A stretch of DNA of 64,000 nt from assembly GCF_014066305.1 (NCBI RefSeq), contig NW_023501041.1:1340665-1404664 (forward strand). Reading direction: 5' to 3'. This DNA comes from Letharia columbiana. Lineage: Eukaryota > Ascomycota > Lecanoromycetes > Lecanorales > Parmeliaceae. This document shows, one piece after another, positions 34,223 through 45,535 of the stretch (position 1 is the stretch's first letter; every line of letters starts with the position of its first letter). The translations under genes were made by a program, and so were the position numbers. Below the pieces are notes generated by a model, which made no database searches, had not been told where the DNA came from, and saw only the letters and a list, made by a program, of their open reading frames with translations.

Positions 34223-34890
34223 CCCGCGTGAGTGGGTAAGAAAGCATTGATCAGGAGTCTTCAGTGTGTCCATCAGGAAAAAACAGAAAAAAAGAAGAAA
34301 AAAAGAAGAAAACAAGGGGTTCCTGGCCTTTGCTGGAGCGCAAGAAGAGTTTCTTGGAGTTTGAGCTCTCGCTTTTTGACCACTAGATAGATACCCCTGC
34401 ATACAATAGCACTTTGTTTGTACCATAGCGGGACAATGTGGACAATCACATAGAATGAATGACCAACATTATAGAACCTTTACTTTGTTTCTCGCCCTAT
34501 GACTCATGGGAACGGAGTAGTGTGACTGTCGAAGACAAATCCTACAGTTGAGTCTCATCTCTGACAATCCCGGCATGACTCTTTTCACTCTTTAAAGTAC
34601 CTTAGTCTTTGCCTTCACTAGCGCACAAATATCAAGCGAGGGCGGGGCAAAATTTTAGTGTGAGCTTGTTAATCAAATTATCCCACAGTTACCTTCTTCA
34701 AAACCCCCCTCACCTTTCAACATCACCGCAAAATACATTCCCCAACTTTTACATCCTCTGCTTCCTCCGCCGAAGCTCTCGACGTTGTTCGAGATATTCA
34801 GCGCCACAGGTCGAGCGAGCCCTCGATCCTTCACAGCGGGGTAATACCTCATACACAAATATCGAAGCCGTTCAGAAGAAATCCGCCAAG
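34223..34890 (+). promoter_or_regulatory. Csf1-like 3' flank and EF-2 promoter/5' leader
   Basis: The first part holds a purine-rich A/G tract (34276-34316) that may lie in the Csf1-like 3' UTR. The last ~230 bp are pyrimidine-rich ('caaaacccccctcacctttc', 'catcctctgcttcctcc'), as is common in front of highly expressed ascomycete genes. The context 'gccaagATGG' at 34885-34894 is a good start site (A at -3). No long open frame here is credible as a gene. Confidence 0.5.
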
Positions 34891-37835
34891 ATGGTCAAGT
34901 AAGTCGTTCCAAAACACGAAGTAGACAAAGGGAATCAAGATGCTCTCTCCACAGCCTTGTAAGCTGTTGGACTGCTGCAACGCTTCACCTGCAGCTTTGA
35001 CGCGCAAAACTTCCATCAGATCTCTCCCACTTCCCATCAGCGTATCAGAACTTTATGGCTAACACTATAATTTACACAGCTTTACCGTGGAAGAGGTATA
35101 CACAAAGTCGAGATTGTATAGCTGGGATCTTTGGCAGGATGGCTAACAGTTCCCAAGATCCGTGCGCTCATGGACAAGCCGGCAAATATCCGAAACATGT
35201 CGGTCATTGCCCATGGTAGGCCTCCATCTTCACGCTTTTTTGTTCAACTCTCCATTAACCACGCATTTTGATAGTCGACCACGGAAAATCCACCCTTACC
35301 GATTCCCTAGTCCAGCGCGCCGGTATTATCTCCGCCGCCAAAGCAGGGGAGCAGCGTTTTACGGATACCCGCAAGGATGAGCAGGATCGATGCATTACCA
35401 TCAAGTCAACTGCCATCTCCCTTTACTCCCATATGGCCGATGAGGATGATCTAAAGGATATCCCTCAAAAGGTCGAGGGAAACGATTTCCTGATCAACTT
35501 GATTGATTCACCCGGCCACGTTGATTTCTCTTCTGAAGTTACTGCTGCTCTCCGTGTCACCGACGGTGCTCTCGTTGTGGTCGACTGTGTCGAAGGTGTG
35601 TGCGTCCAAACCGAGACCGTCCTTCGACAGGCCCTTGGTGAGCGTATCAAACCTGTTTGTATTGTCAACAAGGTCGACCGCGCCCTTCTTGAGCTCCAGG
35701 TCTCGAAAGAGGACTTGTACCAATCCTTTTCAAGAACCATCGAGTCCGTCAACGTGGTCATTTCCACATACTTTGACAAAGCACTTGGAGATGTTCAGGT
35801 CCAGCCGTATCAGGGCACTGTGGCTTTCGGGTCCGGTCTTCACGGATGGGGTTTCACTGTCCGCCAATTCGCCGTCAAATATGCCAAGAAATTCGGTGTG
35901 GACAAGTCCAAGATGATGGAGCGTCTATGGGTATGTATCAGACAGACCCTTCATATGGCCTCATGATGAAGCTAACGGTTACTACAGGGCGACAACTACT
36001 TCAACCCAAAGACCAAGAAATGGACCAAAGTTGGGGAGCACGAAGGCCAACCTCTAGAGCGTGCCTTCAATCAATTTATCCTGGACCCAATTTTTAAGAT
36101 CTTCGGCGCTATCATGAACTTCAAGAAGGACGAGATCCCAACTCTGTTGGCGAAGCTCGAAATCAAGCTTTCTGGTGAAGAGAAAGATTTGGAGGGCAAG
36201 CAGCTTCTCAAAGTCGTCATGCGCAAATTCTTGCCTGCTGCAGACGCTCTCCTGGAGATGATGGTTATTCACCTGCCGTCTCCCGTGACTGCCCAGAAAT
36301 ACCGGGCGGCAACACTCTACGAAGGTCCTTCTGATGATGAGTCGTGTATTGGCATTCGAGACTGCGATCCCAAGGCCCCACTCATGCTTTACGTTTCAAA
36401 GATGGTTCCGACCTCTGACAAGGGTCGTTTCTATGCCTTTGGACGTGTTTTCTCCGGCACAGTGAGATCTGGCTTGAAAGTCCGTATCCAAGGCCCCAAC
36501 TACATCCCTGGTAAAAAGGAGGACTTGTTCATTAAGGCCATTCAACGCACCATTCTCATGATGGGCCGCAACATTGAGCCAATTGAAGACGTTCCAGCTG
36601 GTAACATTCTTGGATTGGTCGGTGTAGACCAGTTCCTGCTCAAGTCTGGTACTCTCACAACATCGGAGACCGCCCACAACCTCAGAGTCATGAAGTTCTC
36701 TGTTTCACCTGTAGTGCAGCGATCCGTGGAAGTGAAGAACGCCAATGATCTGCCAAAGCTTGTGGAAGGTCTCAAGCGCCTTTCGAAGTCAGACCCCTGC
36801 GTCCTAGCCTTCATCAATGAGGCAGGTGAGCACATTGTGGCTGGTGCTGGAGAATTGCATCTGGAGATTTGCCTCAAAGATCTGGAAGAAGATCATGCCG
36901 GTATCCCTCTCCGTGTCTCAGATCCTGTCGTGTCCTACCGTGAATCTGTCGGTGGAGTTTCAAGTATGACAGCCTTATCGAAGTCGCCAAATAAGCACAA
37001 TCGTCTGTATGTCACGGCACAGCCATTGGAGGAAGAGGTCTCCAGAGACATCGAGTCTGGCAAAATCAGTCCCCGTGACGATATCAAGGCTCGTGCTCGT
37101 GTTTTGGCCGATGACCATGGCTGGGACGTTACGGATGCACGAAAGATTTGGTGTTTCGGTCCTGAGACGACTGGCGCCAATTTGCTCGTTGATCAAACCA
37201 AAGCTGTGCAATACCTGAACGAAATCAAGGATTCCGTCGTCTCCGGCTTCCAATGGGCGACGAAAGAAGGTCCTGTTGCTGAGGAGCCTATGCGCTCGGT
37301 CCGTTTCAATATTATGGACGTCACACTACACGCTGACGCTATCCACCGTGGTGGTGGGCAGCTGATTCCTACTACCCGGCGTGTGCTATACGCTGCAGCT
37401 CTCCTTGCCGAGCCTGGTATCCTTGAGCCCGTTTACTTGGTTGAGATTCAGGTCCCCGAGCAAGCCATGGGCGGTATCTATGGTGTGCTTACCCGAAGAC
37501 GAGGCCACGTCTTCTCAGAAGAGCAGCGACCCGGAACACCTCTTTTCAACGTCAAGGCCTACTTGCCCGTCAATGAATCTTTCGGCTTCACCGCTGACTT
37601 GCGCTCGCATACTGGTGGGCAGGCCTTCCCTCAATGTGTGTTCGACCATTGGCAGATCTTACCTGGTGGTTCGCCTCTTGATCCGTCCACAAAACCAGGT
37701 CAGATTGTGCAGACGATGCGAAAGAGAAAGGGTATCAAGGAAGTCGTGCCTGGTGTTGAGAACGTAAGTCAATCTCCAACCCTTGTCGACCACCTTCTGG
37801 CTAACGCTTTTTGGCAGTACTACGACAAGCTATAG
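34891..37835 (+). CDS. EFT2: Translation elongation factor 2 (6 exons)
   Basis: EF-2 is the GTPase that drives ribosomal translocation in the cytosol. Exons: 34891-34898, 35080-35095, 35158-35215, 35275-35930, 35988-37763 and 37818-37835, giving 843 aa (yeast has 842). It begins [16 protein letters not shown]. Visible motifs: P-loop AHVDHGKST (residues 26-34), the EF-2 kinase-type Thr57 in [10 protein letters not shown], the G3 box DSPGH, the G4 box NKVD, and the diphthamide loop [12 protein letters not shown] with His699 at 37344-37346. It ends YYDKL. Introns are 181, 62, 59, 57 and 54 nt, all with GT donors; intron 2 uses an AAG acceptor. The last intron has no stop and is in frame. Single-copy and full length, no damage. 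The yeast symbols are EFT1/EFT2; other fungi use different symbols. Function is certain; small exons rest on homology and splice signals. Confidence 0.96.
34899..35079 (+). other. EF-2 intron 1 (181 nt) after an 8-nt coding exon
   Basis: The intron interrupts codon 3 (AA|C). It is about three times longer than the other four. Inside it, ACAG at 34951-34954 and GTAAGC at 34959 bracket only four bases, a pseudo-exon. Using that pseudo-exon would break the frame. Confidence 0.8.
35096..35157 (+). other. EF-2 intron 2 with AAG acceptor
   Basis: Donor GTATAC; branch CTAAC at 35143-35147; acceptor CCAAG at 35153-35157. The nearer CAG at 35147-35149 directly overlaps the branch site and would shift the frame, so the next AG is used. 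Confidence 0.85.
37764..37817 (+). other. EF-2 last intron (54 nt, open in frame)
   Basis: Donor GTAAGT, acceptor GGCAG. It is 18 codons long and has no stop in the exon frame. Retention would insert 18 residues five codons before the end. Spliced product ends VENYYDKL, as in the family. Confidence 0.9.
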
Positions 37836-38175
37836 AGAGCGCGCATCATGGGCCATACACTTAGATCAAAAGTCATATGCGCATATGCGTGAGCGTTTCC
37901 GCGCCCACATGAGATTCGCCATGGTTACGAATTCGAGGAAACGATTCATGTCAACGAGGAAGCGAACTGTGCTTTTGAGGTATTAGAGAAGTTGGAAGTT
38001 TTTGAATTTTCTTCGAGATTTGGTGCGAGAGTCCAGCTCATGCAGGAACAATGTATATAGCTTGGGCTTGAATTGAAAAGTCCGCATCAAATCTATGCTC
38101 TTGTCAATTCATGTACAGTCGACCTAGGCTATAACGATTCGCCACATAAAGAAATTCTGGTTGTAACGATTGCAT
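37836..38175 (+). other. EF-2 3' flank
   Basis: GC-balanced sequence after the EF-2 stop, which would hold the 3' UTR and poly(A) site. No clear gene is present. The compound 'catatgcgcatatgcgtg'-type repeat near 37876-37890 is the only local oddity. Confidence 0.4.
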
Positions 38176-38402
38176 AGCTATAAAAAAAAAATTTTTTGTT
38201 TAAAAAAAAAAAAAAATTTAACAAAAAAAAAAATAAAATTTTACCCAAAAATTTTAGTAATATCGTTATATCCAATGGCCTTAAACAATGTATTCTCGCC
38301 ATCGTCGCCGCCATTAAGATAGGATTTCAATGGTCCCCGGGAACCTACCCCCCCCCCCCCCAAAAACAAAAAAAAAAAACGGGGGGGAAAAAAAAAACGG
38401 AA
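38176..38402. repeat. Homopolymer block at the right edge of the gene island
   Basis: Runs of A, T, C (14 in a row near 38350) and G follow each other, with a short normal stretch between (38250-38340). Such mixed homopolymers are unlike both the genes and the RIPed DNA. They may be a genuine low-complexity joint or unreliable consensus. A frame of 91 codons through the block is an artefact, though its last part (about 38400-38471) is in frame with the transposase relic to the right. Confidence 0.6.
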
Positions 38403-40200
38403 CACGATAAGATCTACGTCTTATACAATGCGACTGAATTAGATAGAAAGCGTAAGATAGAAGCGCTTTAGACTTAGTTCTTAGAGAAATATAATTATTA
38501 ATTAAATTAATCTACGATCTTTAAGAGCTTATTAGCTAAATTTTAACGACTAGATAGCGAAATCTCTTATTTTAATTAAAAGAAATAGCGCGTATATAAG
38601 TAGTCGAATCTAGAAAATATATTATTCGATTAATAATAGCGATAGTAGAAAAAGAAGGTTATAATTATTAAAGAGATTCTTAAGAAGATAATCTTAATAT
38701 TCTAAAATAAGCTTTTCTAATATAACGACGAATCGTAATCTCGCTTTTTTATTAGTTAATTAAATATATTTAAAACTAGATATAAGATTAAGAAGTTTTA
38801 TTATTATAGCGAATTTAGAGCGATAGATCGCGTAGTTATCGAAGAAGAGCTTATAAAGTTATATAAAAATTTAAAAGATATAAAGCTTAAGAATATCTTT
38901 AATATAAATAAGATAGATCTCTTCTAGAAAATAAGCCTTAACGATACGCTAATAACTAAGTAGACTATTAGCGATAAGTATAAGAAGACTTAAATTATAG
39001 CGAATTTCTATTATAATATAACGGAAAGTAGAAAGCTAAAGCTATAATTTATTAAAAAGATAAAGATATTATAATTCTTTAATAACGCTAATATAAAAGT
39101 CGAGAATCTCGCTATAATTTAAAGATTTAATAGAATAGTATAAATAACTAAGATAATCTTTAAGAAGTATATACTATAGTTCGATAATTAAATCGAGAAT
39201 AGAAAGGTTATTCTACTTATCGATAGATTTTTAATTTATAAAATAAGCTTAAATCTTCTACTTAAGATACGTTCTACTAGTTTATAAAATACTACTATTA
39301 TTTTTCTTTCTATTAATATAATATCTATTTATTAATCTCTAAATTAAGATATTATTCGTATTTAGAAAGTATATTATAGAAAGAGATAGCTAAGCTATAT
39401 ATATTTAAAATACGATATAAATAGAGACTTAATTATCTCGATAAATATTCTATAAGTTATACGATAGAGAATCGCCGTCTAAGAGAAAGATATAACGTCT
39501 ATTATAATATATAATTACTAAGTAAAAGCGCGAATTCTTAATTCTAAATATAATCTTATAATTAAGTATATTATAAGAGCTATAGACTAGATTAAAAAAG
39601 TTATATAGAATACTAAGATTTATAATAATATATTATCTTAAATAAATAAGCGAATTTAGACTTTAGCTTTCTAGAAAAAGATTAAATTAATAATATATAT
39701 AGCTCGTTTTCTAAATTCTATTAATAAGAATATAGTTAATAAAGATAAGAATATTATAAATTTAATTATAGCTATCTATAGTTATAAAGAACGAGCTTAT
39801 AAGACTAATAAAGAGAATATTTCGATATCTTATATTAAGAATTTAAAGACTTTAAAGCTATTAAAACGTCTATAATTATATAAGAAATAATAAAACGACG
39901 GCGATAATATATTAATTATACGTCTAAATCGATATAAGAGAGAGATTAAGGCTTATAAGACTTCTACGTAAAAGTAGATATCGATTTAAACGTATTTTAA
40001 TAGTAATTAATATAAATCTAGACTTAACGATAATTTAATTATAACGATACTATCTTTATAAAACGATATATCGTTATAGCCTAGATAGACTATATTTATA
40101 TTATACGTATAGTTCGATATTCTTCACAGAGACAGCTAAACATAGCGATAAAAGCAGTATACCCCTATATTCTTACGGCGAAAAACGGCTGACACTACGA
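38403..40200 (+). pseudogene. pogo/Fot1-type transposase relic (RIP-mutated)
   Basis: Plus-strand reading gives the DDE transposase of the pogo/Fot1 group through many stops. The first block reads NINKIDLF* at 38904-38927 where the family has N-M-D-E-T-G-L-F-W: the catalytic Asp is now AAT at 38907-38909. The second block VILLIDRFLIY keeps its Asp (GAT 39222-39224), where the family has LLIDNFSAH. The third reads SIY*SLN*DII, where the family has xxYQPLDQGII; its Asp is AAT at 39342-39344. All three lie in one frame, 105 and 40 codons apart. The start may lie near 38400 (KIYVLYNATELDRKRKI). Every change is a RIP-type transition, so the element was once complete and is now dead. Element ends and TIRs were not identified. 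Confidence 0.75.
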
Positions 40201-40885
40201 CAAAACTACTTTTTTTTTCTTATTCTATTTTTCTTCTTCGCGATTTCTAGTAACTCTTTTATAAATATTCTTTTTAGAATATTCTTAACTTTTCGAGAGG
40301 TACTTTTAAAGATATTCTTTAGAGATTACTCTTCGAAGTACTCTTTCGAATACTCTTTCGGATACTCTTCGAAGTACTCTTTCGAATACTCTTTCGGATA
40401 CTCTTTTAGATACTCTCTCGAATACTTATAACGAATAATAATTAATACTATAATCGAATATTTTATAAAGTTCTTCACAATAAAAAAAACAATAAAATTA
40501 TTCTATAGGACTTTCCGCGGAATTTCCCGCGATTTTTTTTTTTCGAGTATTTCTTCGAGTAATTAGCTCGAGTAAATCTTTAAGAAATCTCTTAAATAAC
40601 TCTCTAAGTACTCTTTAAAATATTCTTCTTAAGTATTTTCTAAAGTATATTATTAAATAATCTCTTAAATCCTTCTTAAATATTCTTTAAAGAATTCTCT
40701 AAAGTATCTCTTTAAAATATCTTTTAAAAAAATCTCTTTAAGTATCTCTTCAAAGTCATGAGAAAAAAATTTAAATTTAAGAGAAGAAATTAATTTTAAT
40801 TTTATTATAGTATTAGTCGTTATTCGTTATTATTCGTTATAATTCTTAATTATTAAAAAATAAATAAGTTCTCGTAAGTATTCTT
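40201..40885. repeat. Degenerate 'tactctttcga' tandem repeats
   Basis: Imperfect repeats of 'tactctttcgaatactct' (40310-40435) and of 'aaatctcttaaataactct'-like units (40560-40750) fill this stretch. No open frame is present. Confidence 0.5.
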
Positions 40886-40967
40886 TATCGAAATGTGGCC
40901 CCCGCGTATCTCAGCTACCATATTTTTGGCCCCCGCGTATCCCAGCCACTATGTTTTTAGCCTCCGC
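40886..40967 (-). repeat. Solo 141-bp-family LTR, left part (split)
   Basis: The sequence 'gaaatgtggcccccgcgtat' matches the reverse complement of the 141-bp LTR at 18575-18715. It includes a ~33-bp internal tandem duplication ('cccccgcgtatctcagctac' and 'cccccgcgtatcccagccac'). It stops at 40967 where the gypsy LTR begins and continues at 58361. The flanks TTCTT (40881-40885) and CTCTT (58486-58490) form a 5-bp target duplication with one C-to-T change. Confidence 0.75.
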
Positions 40968-41096
40968 TGATATGGAATTCAGCCTTATAAGGCTTAGCAT
41001 AAAGGCTTGACATGCGAGTATATTAGCAAGTAGATTTCATTAGCTAGAGAATTAATTTACCTATATATATAGCTTTTATAGTATACTTTTATATTA
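40968..41096 (+). repeat. Gypsy 5' LTR (~129 bp)
   Basis: Starts TGATATGG and ends near 'atatta'. Collinear with 58225-58359. Less mutated in its first half ('aaggcttgacatgcgagt'). Confidence 0.75.
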
Positions 41097-44042
41097 ATAA
41101 TAGTAATATTAAATTAAGTATAAGTAAGTATTAACTTATCTACTTACTACGCTTTCTTTATTTAATAATTATAAGTTCTTAATAACGAGTTAAGAAATTA
41201 ATCTTACTAGATTTATTTCTTTAATTAATTAAAGCTTCTACTCCGCTATAGTAATAGACTTTCTACGAAGTTAGATTATCTTATTAATATTACTAGTCTT
41301 TAATTAGATAAATAAAATTACTATCGAGTTACGAAAATAATTTTATGAATACTATATTACTAGAAGGCTTATTTTCAATAATTACGTCGTATTAAGAAAC
41401 TTATTTTCAACGTTATTTAGAAACTCGGATTTTCAAGCTATGTCTTTCGAAAAGGTCTTTAAAGAGATTATTATCTCAGTTCTCGAGCTTCTTAAATAGC
41501 TATATCGACGTTATCGATTACTAAGATTTAAGCTAGCTTCTTAATTAGTTAAAGATCTTATTAATATTAATTATTAAATTTACAGATTTCTTTTAATTAT
41601 AAGCTAAACTTATTAATATAAGATTTTTAAGATCGTTAGCTATACTATTAACTATATTATTAATAACTATTTAAAATTAAAATCAAGACTAGCGCCGAGA
41701 TCGTTAAAATAAATAAAAACGTCTTTAATAAAATCTTCTATCTTCTTATATAACTAATCGATAGATCTATTTATCTTTTATAGAGCTATTAAAGTATTTA
41801 ATAATTAAATTTATAATCTTCGAAGTAAGTTAAAGATTACGTAATATCTTAGAAGTAGAGATTCTTCTTTTACGAGAATAACGCCTTATAATTCTTCGAT
41901 AACTATATTATTAATAACTTCGAATTCTTTAGAAAATACTGATTTCTTCACTAAAATAATTTTTATAGAGAAAGAGATCTATAATAATTTAATTAATTCG
42001 AAATTTTTATTAAATATAACTTAGTAGATAATCTCGTAATAGCTATAAGACTTTATTATTAATATTATTAACGTAGTAGTTCGAACTCTTAACTTATCGC
42101 TAGAATCTTTAAAATCTTTAAAACCCTCGAGAAATAATAATTCTATTATTAAAGCAGAAATTAAAAGTTAGCTTAAATAGAATCTCGGCGAATTAGAATT
42201 CTTTAATCTTAATTATAACGAAAAATTCGTTAGTATAAAATCGCTAATCGAGTATATCGATAAGAAAACGTATTTTCTAGAATATATATCTATTCGTTAA
42301 GCGAGCTAAGAATCTTATTATTATTAAAGAATTACTTATCTAAGAAAATCTTTAAATAAGTCTATAAGATATCACTCTCGAATAATAAATCGTAGAACTT
42401 TTAAATATTAAGAAACGCCTTATAAAGTATAATAATTCGAATTTCGATATCTCGAAATAGAGTTAGCTACTTATCTCAAGATTTAAGAAATCTTCTAATA
42501 TTATTATTAATGTTATACTATGAGAATAATATACTTTAAGAAATATAAACTCTTATCGCGAATCTCGCGAATATATTTAAAAGATCTTAAGATTAACTAA
42601 GAATATTAATATAGTTCTTATTAAGAATTAACTCGATATTATTTATAATAATCTCGATCTAAAGCTTTATCGAGACGTTAAGAAACTCGATAAGAATATT
42701 ACTATTAATATATTTTTAATAAGTCTTAACGAGTATAAGTACGAATAATAGATATATATAAGTAGATATAATAAAAGAAGTATTAGATCTATTATATAAA
42801 CTAGTTAATAATAGACTTAATCTACTAATAATAGAAATAACTATAATTAATTTTAATTCTAATAGTAAAAATCTAAATTTAGATAATAATCGTATTATAA
42901 TCGCTAATTTTATTAGTCTTACTTATCTTTCTCTTATTAATTTAATAATTTAAATATTTATTAATTATAGTAGTAGTACGATTAATTATTAAATTAATAA
43001 TCTCGTTAATAAGAGCTATTTATATCTTATTAATCTTTATAAATTATATCTTCTTTAAATTTAAACGCGTTAGATTTAACGCTATTAAATTATTTATAAA
43101 ATAACGAATTTCTAAAAAGAGAGAATTAAAGAAATTAAGAATTTTAAAGATTATAGTAATAATAAAATAATAATTATAGCGAATATTATTAGAAAGTCTA
43201 TTAAGCTTTAATTAATAAGAATAACGAAGATTTATTATCTTAAGAAAATAAGTATAATAAGAGTTAGAAAATATATTATATCGAGTATAAGAAAATAGTT
43301 AAATCGAATTCTTAAGAAAATAGTAAGCTTAAATTCTTTAAATCTTTCGACTTTATAAGCTATTTTACGAAGGCTATATCGATAATTTATATTTATTATT
43401 AATATTTAAAAGGCTTTTTCTTTAGAAATATACTATTTCGTTATCTTAAGAAAATATAAAAAAACCTCTTAATATATACTTTAAAAGCTTTTAAAATTAT
43501 CGAAGATTTAGAAATCGCTAAATAGATTCTATTAGCAACTTCGTAAGTATTATTAAAATTAAAAAAAGTAATTAAATTCTTAAGTAGAGAATTAACCGCT
43601 ATATCGAAATATACTTTTCGAGAATATTACTATATTATTATTAATCTAAAATTAACGCCAAATTTCTAAGAATCTATATCGAGTTATACGAATTCTAAAG
43701 TAGATATTACTCTTATAAATTAAGTTTAATATTAGAAGTTCTTTCTAAATATTAAGATATTAAAGATAGTTTTCTTTATACGCGTTAGAGGTTTTAAAAA
43801 TATTATATATAATATCGATAAGTTTATTATAATAATAATATACGCGAAAAAAAGCTATTTAATAACTCTTAAATATTTATAAAAATAATTATAAAAGCTT
43901 ATATAGTCGATAACTTAAAGATTAATATATTAATTAATAATAATATTCTTATATTATAGAAAATTAAACTTAATTCTATAAGCGAAAAAATAATTATTAA
44001 TATCTATTAAGATCTTATCGCTAAGATCGAAGTTATTATTAA
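41097..44042 (+). pseudogene. Gypsy gag and protease relic
   Basis: This is the left interior of the chromovirus. It is CA/TG-depleted and full of stops. Near 42740-43080 the basic, Asn-rich reading followed by spaced K/Y residues is where a zinc knuckle would be expected. At about 43780-44040 the reading IYAKKSYLITLKYL, followed by SITKD and an ILI-type segment, fits the retropepsin region before RT in fungal gypsy elements. The frame is cut at 44042 by the LTR of an inserted element; RT resumes near 54000. Confidence 0.55.
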
Positions 44043-44208
44043 TATTATAAGCGTATTCTTAATATATTACTTAGCTCTATAACTAGCGAGCCTTAGCGAA
44101 GATATCCTCTACTATATTATATCTTCTTTTCATCTATATAGTTCGATAGCCTTATTATTCTAGTTCTATCTTACTTATACTAGTATTATATCTATACTAG
44201 TTCTAATA
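44043..44208 (+). repeat. 5' LTR of the 166-bp-LTR element
   Basis: Reads 'tattataagcgtattcttaa' where the unmutated copy at 50717 has 'tgttacgagcgtacccttga'. All differences are C-to-T or G-to-A. Ends 'tagttctaata' for the unmutated TGGTCCTGACA. Confidence 0.7.
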
Positions 44209-45112
44209 TTATAATAAAGCTCCTTTATACCCTCACTCGACGAAGAGAATTAATAGATTTTTTACTTTCTACTCGAAGTAAGCGACCGAGTCTAATAAAG
44301 AAAACGCTAGATATTTCTATCATATAGAAGTCTTACTATATATTCAAATTATAAGATATCTATATTATTCGAAAGAACCTATATTAAATAATCTATATTA
44401 TTAACGATAGTCTAATTCATTAAAAAAACGAGCTCCCTACATCGAATATAAGAAATCCTTCTCCGCTCCGTTCCTCGCAAAAAGTTTATCACCGATTAAT
44501 AGACCCTCGACGAACTTTCTATTATTCGAAAGAATACTATTTAAAGTACTTATTATATTTACGACGATCTAATTAGTTAAGAAACGAGTGTTATAGACTT
44601 CTATAAAGAAATAATATTATTTTAAACGTTATACTCTTAATATAGAGATCTATTATATTTCTCGACTTACTACCACCTTTATAATATCGAAATTTCAGAG
44701 ATCTCTTTACTTCGTTCTTATCTATATTTAATATATTATAAGTTTCTTAAATTCTTACTTAATTTCATCTATATTAACATTAAGATATCGCTCTTTATAT
44801 CGCCGATTATCTATATACCGCGATTAGCTTTATCTTATATACGACGATCTTATCTACTATAAAGTAGTAGAGGTTAATAAGAAAGACGAATATTATACGA
44901 AAATTCGTAACGCTATCGCCGAAGATAAGAATAAGTTTTAAGGGATTACTCTTAATAAGTACTTTATATAAGATAAGATACTTTATTATAAGAATAGTTT
45001 ATGAATATTCGATAACATATATATCGATATTATTCGAGAGGTATATAATTAATCGTTCTACGGCCATTTCGGAGTAGCACGTATTTATAAACTACTTAAA
45101 AGGGAATACTAT
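44209..45112 (+). pseudogene. Gypsy-type pol remnant (RNase H end to integrase)
   Basis: Near 44880-45110 the plus strand reads KKDEYYTKIRNAIAEDKNKF, then a stop, then NIYIDIIREVYN, then GHFGVARIYKLLKREYY. This is the linker and the first half (His residues) of the H2C2 integrase zinc-binding domain of Ty3/gypsy elements. Upstream 44209-44880 shows no clear motif. Confidence 0.6.
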
Positions 45113-45535
45113 TAACGAGGAATAAGGACGATAGTAGCCACCTACATTCAGAATTGCTACACCTGTCAGAGGACTAAGGCACCTCGCGACCGTCGACATG
45201 AGAATACTCCCTCTAGACCACGATCTCCTACACACCGTGGCCAGCCTTATCTTACTTACGAAGACCTACATAGAAGATATTCACCTCCTAACTCGCCGTC
45301 ACTCCACATGCCACGGGTGCAGCGTTCTCTATCTGCTGAGGACCTTTATCAGCGATATCATAGAACACCGACTGGCATCTCCGCTCCGCCTCCTTCCCCA
45401 TTCCACATTAATCAAGAGGAGACGCAGGGCCAAAACTCGCCTGGCATCTCTGCTCCGCCTCCGTCCCCACTATTATCCACTCTACGAGATTTCGAGACAC
45501 TAAGAGTATATCGATATCGATTAATCTCTTTATAG
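45113..45535 (+). pseudogene. Integrase zinc-finger piece fused to a Pro-rich gag-like frame
   Basis: One open frame of 140 codons, far less mutated than its surroundings. It starts with the second half of the integrase H2C2 domain (YIQNCYTCQRTKAPRDRRH). Without any stop it passes into a Ser/Pro/Arg-rich sequence with a duplicated phrase GISAPPPSP and YEDLHRRYSPP / AEDLYQRYHRTP. The latter resembles the start of a fungal gag. The pair of His (45065-45100 region) and pair of Cys give the zinc-binding set, but the upstream frame has a stop at 45110-45112. I read it as a chimera produced by recombination or template switching. No ATG starts the whole frame (internal ATGs at 45198 in another frame and at 45308). 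Confidence 0.55.

Noticed and set aside
27114..34426. Numerous antisense frames within the Csf1 and EF-2 exons
   Set aside because: They are shadows of conserved sense coding sequence with no independent features.
34609..34902. 97-codon frame upstream of EF-2
   Set aside because: It overlaps the EF-2 promoter and leader and ends on the EF-2 start region. Composition and position indicate chance.
36114..37835. EF-2 as a 573-codon intronless gene starting at MNFKKDEIP
   Set aside because: It is only exons 5-6 with the last intron read through. The upstream exons carry the start codon and G domain.
38196..38471. 91-codon Lys-rich frame
   Set aside because: It runs through the homopolymer block. 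Only its last ~24 codons, which belong to the transposase relic, are meaningful.
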